Below, one piece after another: positions 23,101 through 35,100 of a DNA stretch of 64,000 nucleotides; the first letter of the stretch is position 1; the number at the start of each line of letters is the position of its first letter. Source of the DNA: Chionis minor (Eukaryota; Chordata; Aves; Charadriiformes; Chionididae). The stretch is from NCBI GenBank assembly GCA_013398295.1, contig VZSF01009943.1:248001-312000 (forward strand). The letters are read 5' to 3'. The notes under the pieces were generated by a model, which was given only the letters and a program-made list of their open reading frames with translations, ran no database searches and was not told the origin of the DNA. The translations under genes were made by a program, and so were the position numbers.

Positions 23101-23834
23101 AAGCAGATGTGAACCACTGGCTTATTATTTAACTAAGTTGTTGACAACTAATGGTCTAATTGGGGGAGCGATTGATTTTTGGATGACATTCTAAAACTGC
23201 AAACTCAGCTCAACAATTTGTAACTCCAGTGGTGGTTTATTGCTTTGGCAGAGTTAAGTGGATTGATTGGTTATAAACTTCCATTGGTTTCTTGTTACTA
23301 TGAACCATGTTTAATGTTTTGTATTGATCTATCATTTTCTGAAAATATAAATTTTCTTTTAAAAAGAAAGACCCTACAGCCCTGGATGTTATAAAGAAAG
23401 GTGTTCTGTAGCACGCACATGCAATTTAGCTTCAGGAAATGCTGTTTTTCATCACACCTGGCCTAATTTTGGATAATGCTAAGTTGTTATGCAGTTTATT
23501 GACATGAGCGTGCTTCATTCCTCCTGCAGCAGGAACAGGAGGTGTTCGGCACTGGATGAGCATGAACCTGTACTTTTAATCTAGGAATTTTTTGGAGAGA
23601 GTTGAATCTGCCTGAAAGACACGAAACAAGGGCGTGAGTGTGAGAACTGACTGTCATGTGAGAGGTGCACTGAGAGGCATCCCAGGGCAGCCTGCGGTCT
23701 AAATCTCTCTTTCCTGAACCTAGACTGATCCAAAGACAGTCTGTCTTTCAGTTGACTTCCAGTTAAGCCCATTGTTTTAGAAAAAGTGGTATCTTTGGTA
23801 CCACTAAGAAGACCTAAGGGAGAAATCCTCTCTG
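20126..23834. other. Non-coding DNA, no gene recognised
   Basis: A 172-codon frame at 20389-20907 shows no known domain. There is a short (GT)n-rich stretch at about 21230-21250. At 22905-22925 CTCACTGAAGTCAATCAGA recalls an old palindromic amniote repeat, too short to call. Nothing else recognised. Confidence 0.55.
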
Positions 23835-23945
23835 TGGCAAAAGACAAGTCACTCAGCTTTACTGCCTGAGCTCTCCCCTTCTGCAAAATAAGGACAATCA
23901 AACCTGGCTGCTTCAACATGTTGTGAGGATTAATGGATTAAACAG
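23835..23945 (-). mobile_element. MIR-type SINE relic, antisense
   Basis: Plus-strand landmarks are GACAAGTCACTCAGCTTT (23843-23860), CTGCAAAATAAGGACAATCA (23881-23900) and TTGTGAGGATTAATGGATTA (23921-23940). They correspond to the reversed MIR core GCAAGTCACTTAACCT, CTGTAAAATGGGGATAATAA and TTGTGAGGATTAAATGAGAT. Order, spacing and orientation agree. It has no coding capacity. Confidence 0.78.
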
Positions 23946-25169
23946 GTCTGATCCTGCTTGAATTGAAGATTACCAGTTGCCAATTGTTGGACATGGCAAC
24001 TCTATGTGTTGGTAAATATCCATTCATTAATTCTTAATTATTATTCAGAATAGTGAGGTTCTTCTAAATATCTCCCAGGATTCACTTCACAGTCCCTGTG
24101 ACTGGGCACATAAAAGGAACCAGGACAAACGTAGTCCATCCTTTTTGTCATATGAAAACAATCGGCACTTCAAACCTTCGGTTGTGTGAATTGTCTTCAC
24201 CACTTTACACCAGCTCTAAGGTCTCTGGCAAGGGATGTTTTTGTGTACCCTATTTGGGAACATCTCCTGGGGAGCTGGCTGGGTCCTTCCTTGGTGCCTC
24301 CCAACACAACTGCAAAGTAGTCATCTGCCTGGAGCAACTTGTGTGACTCCTAGAGGGATGCAGTCAAGGAGGAAGGGTAGGTGGACTGGCACAAGGCAGC
24401 AAGGTTGTGCGTCACACACACACCATGAGACTTTACACCTGGAAACCCAAAGAAACAACATGAGAAGAAACGAGGTGGGTTATGAATGAACGAACTCAGA
24501 GCTAGTGTGATCTTCGGTTGTGGTGAGTGAGGAACTGCTGTGGAATCCATGGCACTGTACAATATCTTTCCTGGGTAATCCTGCTCTAGCAGTGACTCCA
24601 GAAAACTGATTTCCTGGGAGCTTTAGCTCATGTTGCAGTCAGCGTTAGTGCCTACTACAGAGCACAAGACAAGAGCCTGCACACACACACTAGAGCAAGG
24701 GATTATCCAGAGACACACCAAATAGTCACTGCAACACTAAATTATATCAGGCAGAAAATGGCAGGCCAACTATTTTTGGGGTGACTTGTATAACTTTTCC
24801 AAGCTTTAGTTTATTTTAATTTTAAAGTGCTTGGATTCGTTGAGGCAGTATGTTTTGGATTAACAATTATACAACTCAAGTGCAAAAGCAAAATGGTCTG
24901 CTAAAGTAAGTGGGGGCTTTGCTTTGAAGTTTATTGGAAAAAGAGCCAAGTCTATAGGATCTAAGGATGCAGTCCTGAAAAACTGGTTTAGTGTGGGGAG
25001 CTTGTGAGAAGAAACAATAAAATCAATGAGACTTTACAGCGATCTTGGCATATCTTGTATTATCTTGTTTTAAAATGCACTTTTTTGGGGAAAAGAGAGA
25101 ACATGTATACAATACTGCGTCCTTCTCCTATTTTGGATATAAAGTGTAATCCTAGTCATCCTTATGTTC

Positions 25170-25660
25170 AGAAAGATATAGGAGAACTGGCACAAAGAAA
25201 GGCAAAAAGGACACAGAAGAATGGAACAACTTTCATGCATAGGCTAAGACACTTCAGCTTAGAAGTGAGGTGGCTGAAAACAGTGCAGTGAAGACACATA
25301 AAATCCTGAGCAGTGTGCAAAAGGTGAATACAACACAAAAAGTCAAGGGCACTCAGTCAAAGTATCAGGTTTAAAAATAAATTATACCAAAGCACTAATT
25401 TTTCACCCAGTGGAATTCATTGCTGAGGATGATGTGTAGGCCAAAATTATAAATGAGTTCAAAAAGTCATTTTCAAGGAGGAAAAGTCCATGAACAGTTA
25501 TTAAATGCAATGTTCTTCTAGCTTGGTAAATCCCTGGATGACTGCACTTTGGGAGGGTACATCACAGAAATACTTGACCTATATGTACTGTACTTCCTTT
25601 CTCTACTGGTTAGGATAGGACTAGCTGGGTCATTGCCCTGACTTGGGTGGTCTCCTTTGG
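25170..25660 (+). mobile_element. Ancient CR1/L3-like LINE relic, ORF2 C-terminus and 3' end
   Basis: The plus strand shows GAATGGAACAACTTTCATGC, then a frame reading RLRHFSLEVRWLK (about 25240-25280) where CR1/L3 elements have [14 protein letters not shown]. Next comes ATAAAATCCTGAGCAGTG (25299-25316), equivalent to YKIMNGV, and then AGGTTTAAAAATAAATTATA and TTTTTCACCCAGTGGAATTC, equivalent to the RF-x-N...FFT...WN region. The 3' tail near 25620-25650 (GACTAGCTGGGTCATTGCCCTGAC) resembles GGCTAGATGGACCTTTGGTCTGACC. It is strongly diverged and non-coding. Confidence 0.75.
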
Positions 25661-25970
25661 TCTTTTTCCACATTTTTGCCTATAAATGTCTATGTAGAAT
25701 GAGAAAAGAATGATAGTAGGTATTTTAGTCTAAAAATATAATGTCCTGATACTAAGTTTTAACTACCTTAAACCAGGTCTTGCTTTACCCTGACATTCAG
25801 GACTGATTTCACTTCTTTAGCGGAAGTAGGGCTCCCATACCTCATTAGCAGTGCCCTTCTTTGCCTTCTAAAAAGACATGCAAAATTAAGATCCCTTTTC
25901 CAGCATACCCTCCAGAAATATGAGCAATTTCTTCTTTGAAAGAACTAAATGTGATTGTCAGTACATCACC

Positions 25971-26018
25971 AAGCTATGACCTATGATCTATGATGATAGG
26001 TCATATGAGCTATGATCT
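25971..26018. repeat. CTATGA short repeats with a small hairpin
   Basis: Four to five scattered CTATGA/ATCTATGAT units. GACCTAT (25978-25984) pairs with ATAGGTC (25996-26002) around an 11-nt loop. Low-complexity local duplication, no function inferred. Confidence 0.6.
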
Positions 26019-26599
26019 GAGGGGGTTTCAGATGTACTGCTCCATTCTGCCACTGTCTCCTTGGGTTTTTAGGTCAGGGAGCCCAACTCTGAACACATGC
26101 CTACCTCTTTTCCTGAAGATCTGAAACCTTTAATGAGTAGGCCAGATCTTCATCTTGTGCAACTGGCAGAGATCCACTGCCTGCAGGAAAGCTACAGCGC
26201 TTTATAAAGTATTTCCAAGTACCTACATTCATGACTCTTTGCATCCACCACAACCATTTCCTGGAGTTCCTGTGTGCAAATGTAGCCAACATCTGTTGCA
26301 AAAGTGATATTAAACAGCTTCGGGTTAACATACTTACCAATGAAAACCTGCTTTTGCATGGCGGAAGCAAGTATCCTTCAAAATTATTTTCTTCTTCTGC
26401 CAGTTATCTTAAATCTCTGGGGTGAGAGATTGCTTTTCTTCAGCTGTTTCAGATGTTTGCTCTCTGACCTTTTGAAGCTATACTTCTTCATCTTTCCCAG
26501 TGTTATATTCTCCTGGAGCTGGTTCTGATATCTAAGGCACTTGCAACATTTTTTCTTCCTCCTTACCTTTACTGACAAAGCCAAGCTAGACTGTTGAAA

Positions 26600-26895
26600 C
26601 CAAGCCTCTTTGAAGCTGAGGATTTAGCACGGTTCAAGTAGGAATTGGACGTTTTGTACTCATAGCAAGTGCAGAGAGAGCTATAATTCTAAAGTTAACA
26701 AAATTAGAGATTTGGAGATATTATCAGACCTCATTCTTCAGAGTTTAAATGTTTAAGTATCAAGATTTAGGATGAAATTGTCTTGGCAGGCAGATTATCC
26801 CACAGCTGCATGAATTTTCTCTAAATTATCTGATGCTGGCTTACATGTTAAAAAATGTCTTGCATGGATGTACATTAGGCGTGATCCAGGGTGTC
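26600..26895 (+). mobile_element. Ancient L3-like LINE 3' end relic
   Basis: The stretch GGTTCAAGTAGGAATTGGAC (26631-26650) corresponds to the GFK-x-ELD codons that end ORF2 in this family. It is followed by AGAGCTATAATTCTAAAG, TTATCAGACCTCATTCTTCA and the characteristic GGCAGATTATCCCACAGCTGC (26790-26810) of the 3' untranslated region, then ATCTGATGCTGGC. A faint GATGTACATTAGGCGTGATCC matches the terminal GATGGACCATTGGTCTGATCC. The copy is non-autonomous. It is a separate insertion from 25170-25660, because both contain the 3' end. Confidence 0.78.
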
Positions 26896-29800
26896 CCTGT
26901 TGACTACTGCCCGATTCACTATTTTAAGCCTCTCTGTAGGAGTTTGTGGAAAATCGCAGTGGGACTTTCTTGTAGTCTGAGACAGACCTCTCTTTTTAAG
27001 GAATTGCTTCAAGATTTTGTAGTTCAGGTTTTATCTTTTTTTCATCTTTAAGGGTTACTAAAACTCTGCTAGAACAGACACCAGGCAATTTATGATGGTG
27101 TGATCTCAGTAGAAACCCTTTCCTACCTGGAGCCGTAACAGAGCTTGCTCATCTTTTGTAAAAGCTAGTACAAACTGGTCTGAGACGGTTTAAATTGAGA
27201 TCCAAACACTAGATACTGTTGGTTTGAAATGTATAGAATAAGCGACAATGTAAAAGAAAGATCAAACAATACTTTTTCAAGTTAGGAAACCTCCTTTGTA
27301 TCCAGTTCTGCCTTAAAGATGCTTACCTTTATTTTCTCACATTTCAGATGAAATTAAGATTAACAAGGGGTATTGCAGAACCTCCATCACTGCAGATTTG
27401 GCAGAACAGCTCACACAGACAGGCGGCCTTTGGGAATGGTCTAGGCAGGTGGATTATCTGATTTCTGCCCATAGGACTTCCAATTCTCGGAAAAACTGGG
27501 GCCATTGCTTCCATGGAAAAAAAAAAGTCAAATAGAAGTATATTCCTTAAGGATATTTATTTATACATTTTATAAAAAGTTTTATCTAGAAAGAGGTGTT
27601 ATGGTGAGGGCAATGGGTGTGGATGGCTTGTATTTCTGATATTTTCATGAATTGGCTCTGTAATCCTCAGGGAGATCAGTCTAAATCGCTGCGCTGTACC
27701 TCCTCAGTTGTCATGTGAGTGGACCCTGTTGAAGTTTCAGTCCTCCTGGCTCTATATGGACATTGTTTGTTGTGTAAAGGACTCACTGCCAAGGCATCTA
27801 GCACATGCTAAAATTGTTGTTTGGAACTTTTATCTTAGTAATAGATTCTCTACTTTGCTAAAGCACTGAAATTGCTAACAGTAATTCAGAGACCATCCCA
27901 GTACAGGGAGAATTTACTGGACAGGGAAGCAAAGGGAGGAAGATAAGAACAAACACACATATGAAATATCATAAAATGAGTTATCTTTACAGGGTTTCTC
28001 TCTAAAATCACATTCCACTCTACCGTACCTACTTTTCTGCTATAGGAGCACTGTGTTTGCTTCCCATTTGCAAATATCTCACCTGTGGCTTGGCTTCACA
28101 ACAAGCTTCGCTCTGTTCTCTCTTATGCTTTTCCTACATTAGTAATAGAAGTGGCTGTAAGTTTTATTTGATTGTGCATGTTTAGGGGCAGATCCTAAAC
28201 TGGAAAAACTTTGGTACCCAGCAGGCAGCTCTGGCCTCTGAGCACCATTGTGACTCCATCCCATGCTGGGACTGTGCCGGAGAGGTAGCAACTGCGCCTT
28301 GTACAGGTACAGCGGTTGTCTTTTAATGTTGACATGAAATGGCAATGAAAAAATATATTTAAAACAAAGGGTTTCAGCAAGCTGTGGGTGTCCTGGGGTG
28401 AATCGTGTTTCTGGCACCATGGACACAAGCTGCCTCCTGAATGCAGAGCTGTCTTTCCTGATGCTCTTCTGCTTCCACGAGCAGCTTCCCTTTCCAGGAA
28501 ATGAGCATTTTCTAATGAAAAGGATTTCACTGAGAAATTTCTATAGGGGGTGCATTTCTCCCCCTACTTTCTTTAAAATCTTGGGGGGATTTTTTTTTTA
28601 AAATGTTGGTAAGGTTTCATATTTATAGGGCCACCATCACCACATCATTTGCATTTTGGGCTATGTGAAGGCCTCTTTCATCTTTGACTTGTAAAGTTCC
28701 TCTGCTTTTATTAACTGAATTTTGCCCAGGCAGAGATTTTTGGTCCTGCAAGGCTTGAGTTAAAATTCCCTAGTGTTCTGCCTATTTTCTACCAGCTCAT
28801 ACACTACTCCTCACTAATCTTTACTTTTATAACAATTATATATTTTTGCTGCAAGGTCTTTGCACTAAATTCTTGCCAGCCCTCTCTCTTCAGCATTCCC
28901 AGCTTCCTCTGCAGGCTACTGAAACGTTTCCTGCTCCAGGCTGACGTAAGGCAAAGCCACTACAGGCTTGTGCCCAAGGCCACTGCTCTGGCACTTATGC
29001 ATCTGCATCATCTCCCAGCTCTCATTTATTAGGAAAAATAAGTGTCTATCATCTCTTACGTTTGTAAAGAAAGGATGAAAATTTACTCTGAATTAATTTA
29101 CTGTTGTTAAGTCTTGACAACTTCTTTCATAGTTGGGAACAGGCTTGATCGCGGAATGACCTTAGCATCTCCTCTAAGACATTGCAAGGTACAAGGACCA
29201 AAGCTGTCCCATGCCTCGACAAGTCTGACCACTGCCTCCCCTCTCCTGTGCTACTCTCTTCCCTTCAGGCATAACCCCCTCTTTGCTGAGCTTTATTTTA
29301 AAATCTCCACCCCCTTGCTTGTATCCGAAACGTGGACCCTTATGAGACTTCTCAGGACAATTTCCATGGGAAATATTTGTCTCACAATGGAGTCCTTTCC
29401 CATAGTTTTGGGAGCAGAGGGGCAATTTTTTTCTCATAAACTGGACTATGCACCATTGTGCATACTGTAAACCTCTGTCAGAGGCCTGAAGAAGGACCAG
29501 TTGCCTCCAGCTAACAATACCACTGGGCTAATTGGTAGAAATAATTATCCCAAACGCTGGAAAAATTCAATTAGAAGAAAAACACATTAAAATATTGTTC
29601 CCAGATACTCTATCTTCATTATAAGAGACCACCCATGTGAGTCCCGTCCTCCCAGTTATACAGAGGTGTTATTATTTTTAAAAAGTAGCAAATTTCAGGC
29701 AGCGTAGGGAAGAAGGCTAGGGAAGTCTTTGGGAGAGACACAAATCACTCTGTCATTCTGCACTGAAGAGACAGTGTTAGAGGAGTAACAAGCCATTAGT

Positions 29801-32059
29801 GAAAGCCAAGTGCCCAGACTACTTTTTTTTTTTTTAATAATGTGTGGTCCGAAGCCATTGTATTAAATGTAAATGGAGAGGGAAATTATATTCTATATAC
29901 TCCACACTGTATTGTAGTTGCACAGACAGCTGGTTGCAGCACACACAGCCTGAGCCACCTCTCCAGCAGTACATGCCATCCTCACTGAGGTCAGTATTAT
30001 TTCTTGTCTTGACAAGGATTCTCTGCTCAAAAGACTTTAATTTTTTTTGTCTGCTTCAAGCAACAGCAGGGGGTACGAGCAGGGCATTTTTCTCAAGTGA
30101 TGAAGTCTGTTCCCACGGCTGTGGGAAGGAAGATGGAAGGAGAGGGAGCAGGAGGCAGGAGCAGGCAGAGGAGTGGGATATGTGGAGAGATCTGAACTTT
30201 GTCAGGAAGATTTGGACAAAGGCACTGAAAGTGAGTTTAAACCAGATACGTTGTCTGAGAGGCAACAACAGATCTGCAGTCAGCAGAGAGTTTGCTCTGG
30301 CCTGTGCCAAAGCTGCAGCTGAGGAATTATTTCTTCAATATTCCCAAACTTGTATGCCCATGTGGGGGGAAGGAGGCACAATGAAAACTTGCCTCATCCT
30401 CTTTTTCTTGGGTCAGCAGCATCCACGACTCTGGCTGCTCTGTAAATATCCCTAGGAGAGATATTTAGGAGCCCTGATGTGCGTGGTGTGAGCTAGACAA
30501 GAGGCAGGGCTGTTGCCTGCCCTAACCGCTCACCGCTGCTAATCATTCGTATTATTGTTGTGCCTGGAGGCCCTGCCTGGGATCAGGGCTCCCACTGTGC
30601 ACTCTTATCTGCAAAGCTGCAGCCAGATGAAATCCCTGTCCAAATGGTTAACTAGCCCGGACAGTCCAGGCGTGGGAGAAAGGAAGTGTTATTCCCCCTT
30701 TCTAGAGGGGGCATTTGTGGCTCAGAGGTTTTCCTGATGTCAGGAGGGATGTTGCGGCACAGCTGAGAGGAACACCAAGGTTGCCACATGCTCATGTTTG
30801 GTTTGTAGGGCACACTGACTCTGTACGCTGGGCTGGTCTCAGTGAGATGGCTGCAGTTCTTCATCCCACATAGCTGTACTTGGCAGCAAAATCACCTGGA
30901 GACTTTACTGGTCCCGGATTGCAGGGGCGGTGAGGATGCTCTGCTCCCAGGAGCCTGCTTGCTTCCAAAATCCAGATTCTAACCTCCAGGAGAAGAAGAA
31001 TCCATGTGTGGTAAGATGGTTGTGTCCTCTGCTCCCAGTGGACTGAGCCAGGAATGGGCAAAAGGATGTTTCTGATAATGCCTGTTCCCCTGATCTCAGA
31101 CTCCAGGTTAACTTCCAACATTGCCATCTCTGAGTGCAGTTTCCCCTCCCTTTCCCACACCACCCTCATCAGATAGGTCTGGCACCAAAGCTGCAGATAG
31201 CACTGTCCTTGGGTAGTGGAGAACATCTGACCGTTCCTCCTTGTTCTCAAGGGTCAGCAAAGTTCCTTGTTAGTGAAACGCTCCTCTTTTCCTCCTCTTC
31301 ATGCAACTTGCAACCTCAAAGTGCATCTTGCCTGTGGGAGCACCAGTCAAACCCCCAGTCAAACTCCCTGCCTTGGAGGACAAGGTTGTGGTCACATATT
31401 CAGGAATTTGTGCATAGCTGGAAGTGAAAGAGGTAGCAAAAAGTGGGGGGTTTTGAGGATTTTTTTTGTGGGTTTTTTTTGTGGTTTTTTTTTTTTTGAG
31501 ATATAAGTGGTAATTTAAGGAGAGAACATTCATTCCTCCTGCTTAAATTTGAGCTGGATCCACATTTTGGACCTCCATGTTTGCAGATAGAGTGGCTGTA
31601 GTTGTGTAATTGCCTTGGTCTGTGACCAGTAATGATGTATTGCTGTTGCAGTAAAGAACAGAGGTGTTGAAAGATATTTTACAGCTTAGAAACAGGGAAA
31701 TTCTTCCCTTCTTCCTCCACACATATATACCATAATGTGAGCAAATATGGCAAAGTGCAACTATGTGGCACATGTTGAAACTGAAATCTGCCTGGTCTTC
31801 TCCTCTGGGACTGAATTTGACAAGGCCTTACTATTTCAGGAGTGCTAAAATGAAACAGTAATATACTGCGGAGTTTCATCCAAACCCAGTTTTATTATAT
31901 GAACTACTTTCATCTGCTGCCTATGCCTCTTCCCATCCAAATATGGACAGAATAAACAAAGCAAACCCACCAACTTCACTGCTCTGCTCAGAGCACACAG
32001 CAGCTACCCAGTACACTCATGAAAAAATGAAGATATCTCACCTCTGTATAGGAATTTTT
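26896..32059. other. Non-coding DNA, no gene recognised
   Basis: No exon or clear repeat family. T-runs at 29822-29836 and a T/G-rich tract at 31445-31498 are present. A 203-codon frame at 29844-30455 begins in low-complexity DNA and shows no domain, so it is not called. Confidence 0.55.
31445..31498 (+). repeat. T-rich tract with GTGG/GGG interruptions
   Basis: Runs of 7-14 T separated by GTGGG and GTGG. Homopolymer slippage product. It could be the complement of a degenerate A-tail, but no element is visible beside it. Confidence 0.75.
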
Positions 32060-32185
32060 ATCTATAGTTCTCAGCCTGCTTTTTAAAGGAGGGAAGAGCT
32101 GTATCTCTGTTTTACTGATGAGGAAGTAGGGCAAATAAGAAATAAACCCAAATTCTTTGGAAGTTTGAGTCTCAACTCCAGGATG
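32060..32185 (+). mobile_element. MIR-type SINE relic
   Basis: The core CTGTTTTACTGATGAGGAAG (32107-32126), followed by GGGCAAATAAGAAATAAACCC, aligns by eye with the MIR segment TTTTACAGATGAGGAAACTGAGGCA...AACTTGCCC. Flanking matches are weaker. Plus orientation. Too short to exclude chance completely. Confidence 0.55.
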
Positions 32186-35100
32186 AGAAGATGTAGGGAG
32201 AATATATAGATATAGTCATATATTCAAATATGTCCAGTGCTGGGAATCTTTAATAAACATGACCCAGCCTCTCACTGTGTTGAGATGCTGCAATTTCACC
32301 TTTCCCAGCTCTGGAGATAAAAGTGCCTTTTCACCCAGAAACTGGGAATTTTGTCTTAGTAAGGCTGGTAGGAATGCTGGGGGGGGAGGTTCAGCAATGT
32401 CCCCAGGCCTGCTGAATTCAGTGGGAGTCCTTCTAACCGGATCAGGCCTTAGTTGTAAAACAACTCCCATGTTACTTTGAAGAGAATTGTCAAAAAGCAC
32501 CCAGTTTAGGGATTTCTAGATCTCCTTCTTTCGCAACCCTTCTGTGGGACAGCTTTCCTGAGACCCAGGTGGAGAGCAGCCAGCTGAGCTGGTGACTTTA
32601 CAGCAAAAGAATAAATATGCTCACAAACAAGTTCTAATGGTGGCTGATGAGGAGTATAAATAAATAGGATGCAACTAACAGCAATATTATGCAGACATGC
32701 ATTGTAGTCGTTTTAGCTGGATGAGCTCATTCAGTACCACAAAAAAAAGTCTTATAATTGCCTGGGGGACATAGTGGGTGCCTTTAAGGGGCAAATGATA
32801 TTAATGATGTTATTCAAAAAGATTAATGCCATCATATCACAAAGTCCCCCATGACTCCAAAGAGCACATCTATTAACGAACCTACTTATGATTAAAACAT
32901 GCTGAGCAAAACAATAGTTGAGCAGTGGAAAAAAATACAAGCAAAGATTTTATCTTTTATAAAATCAGATTTATACAATTTAGCCTGTGACTAAAATTGT
33001 CTTTGAGGTGCATAGGATCATGTTTGCAATCAGAGAGTGTCATTGCTGGTTGGACAGGACACAGGAACTGGCCACTGTGGGCTTCTTGCCATCCTGAATT
33101 AACCACTGCACACCTGGCGTGGAAGAGCTTCAGCACTTTCCTTCATTTTAATGTTGCAATATCTACGCCATCACTTTGACAGGCCCACTGAGGGCTACTG
33201 AAGCAAAAGGACTGAGATGAAGCGTACAGATATCAAATGTCTGCGGTTTTGGATAACGCCCGCAGTGAGAAATCCAGGGAGTGGTTAACTGAAGGCAAGT
33301 CAAGGTGTTGCAGGGCGCTTGCTGAGCATGATAACTGCTTGTGTGCCTGCTCCTGCTCCGTGGGGGCAGGCAGGGAGCATTGGCCATACCACAGAGGGTC
33401 TCTGCAGACCCCGGCTGGAGGGACCAATCCCAGGAGGAGCTCAGGCTGTGGACCTTGGTCTTGCAGAGGGACCTGCTGCAGGGTTGCCAAGAGGTATGTG
33501 AGGTGGGGAAAGGGACCCTTTCAGGCAGGCTCCTTGCTGGTGTCCCCTTGACAGCAGGCAGAGGAGGACCCTGCCTTGTGGAGGCCCATCATAAGGGACA
33601 CACATTTCCACCTGCACTTGTACACCTGAATCAAAGAGCTTGAAGAGTCCCAAGGTCTATTTGGGTCTGGATTCATTATGCATTTTTCTTGCACATACGT
33701 GGTGTTATATGTGTAAAGGGTATAGCTGGGGGTTAGTCATGGACTCCTCTCCATGAGGCAGTAGAAGCTATGAAGATGTTGGATGACATGAGTTTATGCA
33801 ACCTGCTTTTCTGGGCAAGACCTTTTTCTGGGATCTTTCAACTCTCTTTATGAGTAACAGCCTGGCAAGATCTCCACTTCAACAAGCTACCTCAAGAAGC
33901 AGTTGAGGATTTTACTGAAACCTTCTGAAATCTCCAGACCTGTCCTAACCTGCAGCTTCTAAAGTGGTTTCTATTATTTCAAGAGCCATGTGGCTGTACT
34001 GAAATTTTTTTCACTTCCTCAGACTTAATTCCCAAAAGTCATCAGAGACACCTTGATCAAAGCACGGCTCTGGTCTCTGGGAACTTGCTGCCTGAGTTTT
34101 CTGCCCTCTGACTTGCCCAGCCCTAGGGCCAGAGGCAGGATGTCCATATCTCACGGTGTCCATTCCTGCAAGGGAAACAGTGTTTCTTGGGAGTGCAGCA
34201 GGGAGGCTGGTCCCTAAGCCTCTTGCAGAGTCCATCCCTGGCCATCTGCTGAGCTTTCAGCCGGAGGTCGCCCCTTCTCCATGCCCTCAGATGGATGAAA
34301 CCTCTGCCCACATCTCAGCTGCTTTGGTGCAAACTCCTCTGTCTTTGTTCGAGCGCTCAGGGCTTGAGGGCAGGCAAAATGCACCCTGTTCTTCTTTATA
34401 AGCAGACAGCTGCAGTTCATTTTCTACCTCACTTCCTCTTTTCCCTTACAGGCCATACTGTACGTGGCTTTTCCTTTAAAAAGGACCCCCACACATTCAC
34501 ATTCCTCCTCCATTCTCTGTACGTGCCAAACTCTGCGTGCACTCGGTGTGCTTGCCGAGCCCTGCCTTGGCACCACGGTGGAGCTCCTCATTCTGGGGCA
34601 GCCAGTGTGATCTCACCCTGGACACAGGCATTTTCCTCCTGCTGGAAAAAGAACATTAGGGCTATTAGCAGAGAGGAAGCTCACAGTGTCATGCAAGTTT
34701 ATATCAAACAATTGTTGTACCAAAGGAGCTGGAAAAACAACTTTTTTAAGCACCACTGTATCATTTCCCTTTTTTCTTTAAACAAAAGCTCAAATATTTC
34801 AGCTATAAAAAAGTGGACAGTGTATTAACTCTTCATGTTGCTTACATACAAACAAAAAATAATGAGGTTTAAGCCCAGAATGCCGTATCTCTAATCCTTC
34901 ATGCTGGATCCTTATCTTAAAGTTGTGATTCAAAATAAGCATTAGTAAAAATTATGCACCAGCCAAGGCAGGAAATACAATACTTGCCCTACCCTTTCTA
35001 TCTTGTTCTCCATGATTACAGACCTATTGAGTGCGCCATAAGGAAAAACACAATAGAATGAGATCAAATAATAAATGGAAGCAATACATCAGCCATATAC

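Noticed and set aside
29844..30455. 203-codon plus-strand open frame
   Set aside because: Begins just after a poly(T) run and has no domain I know. Part is open on the minus strand as well.
34295..34828. 177-codon plus-strand open frame
   Set aside because: Phe/Leu/Ser-rich by composition, with no consistent membrane-segment pattern or known family.
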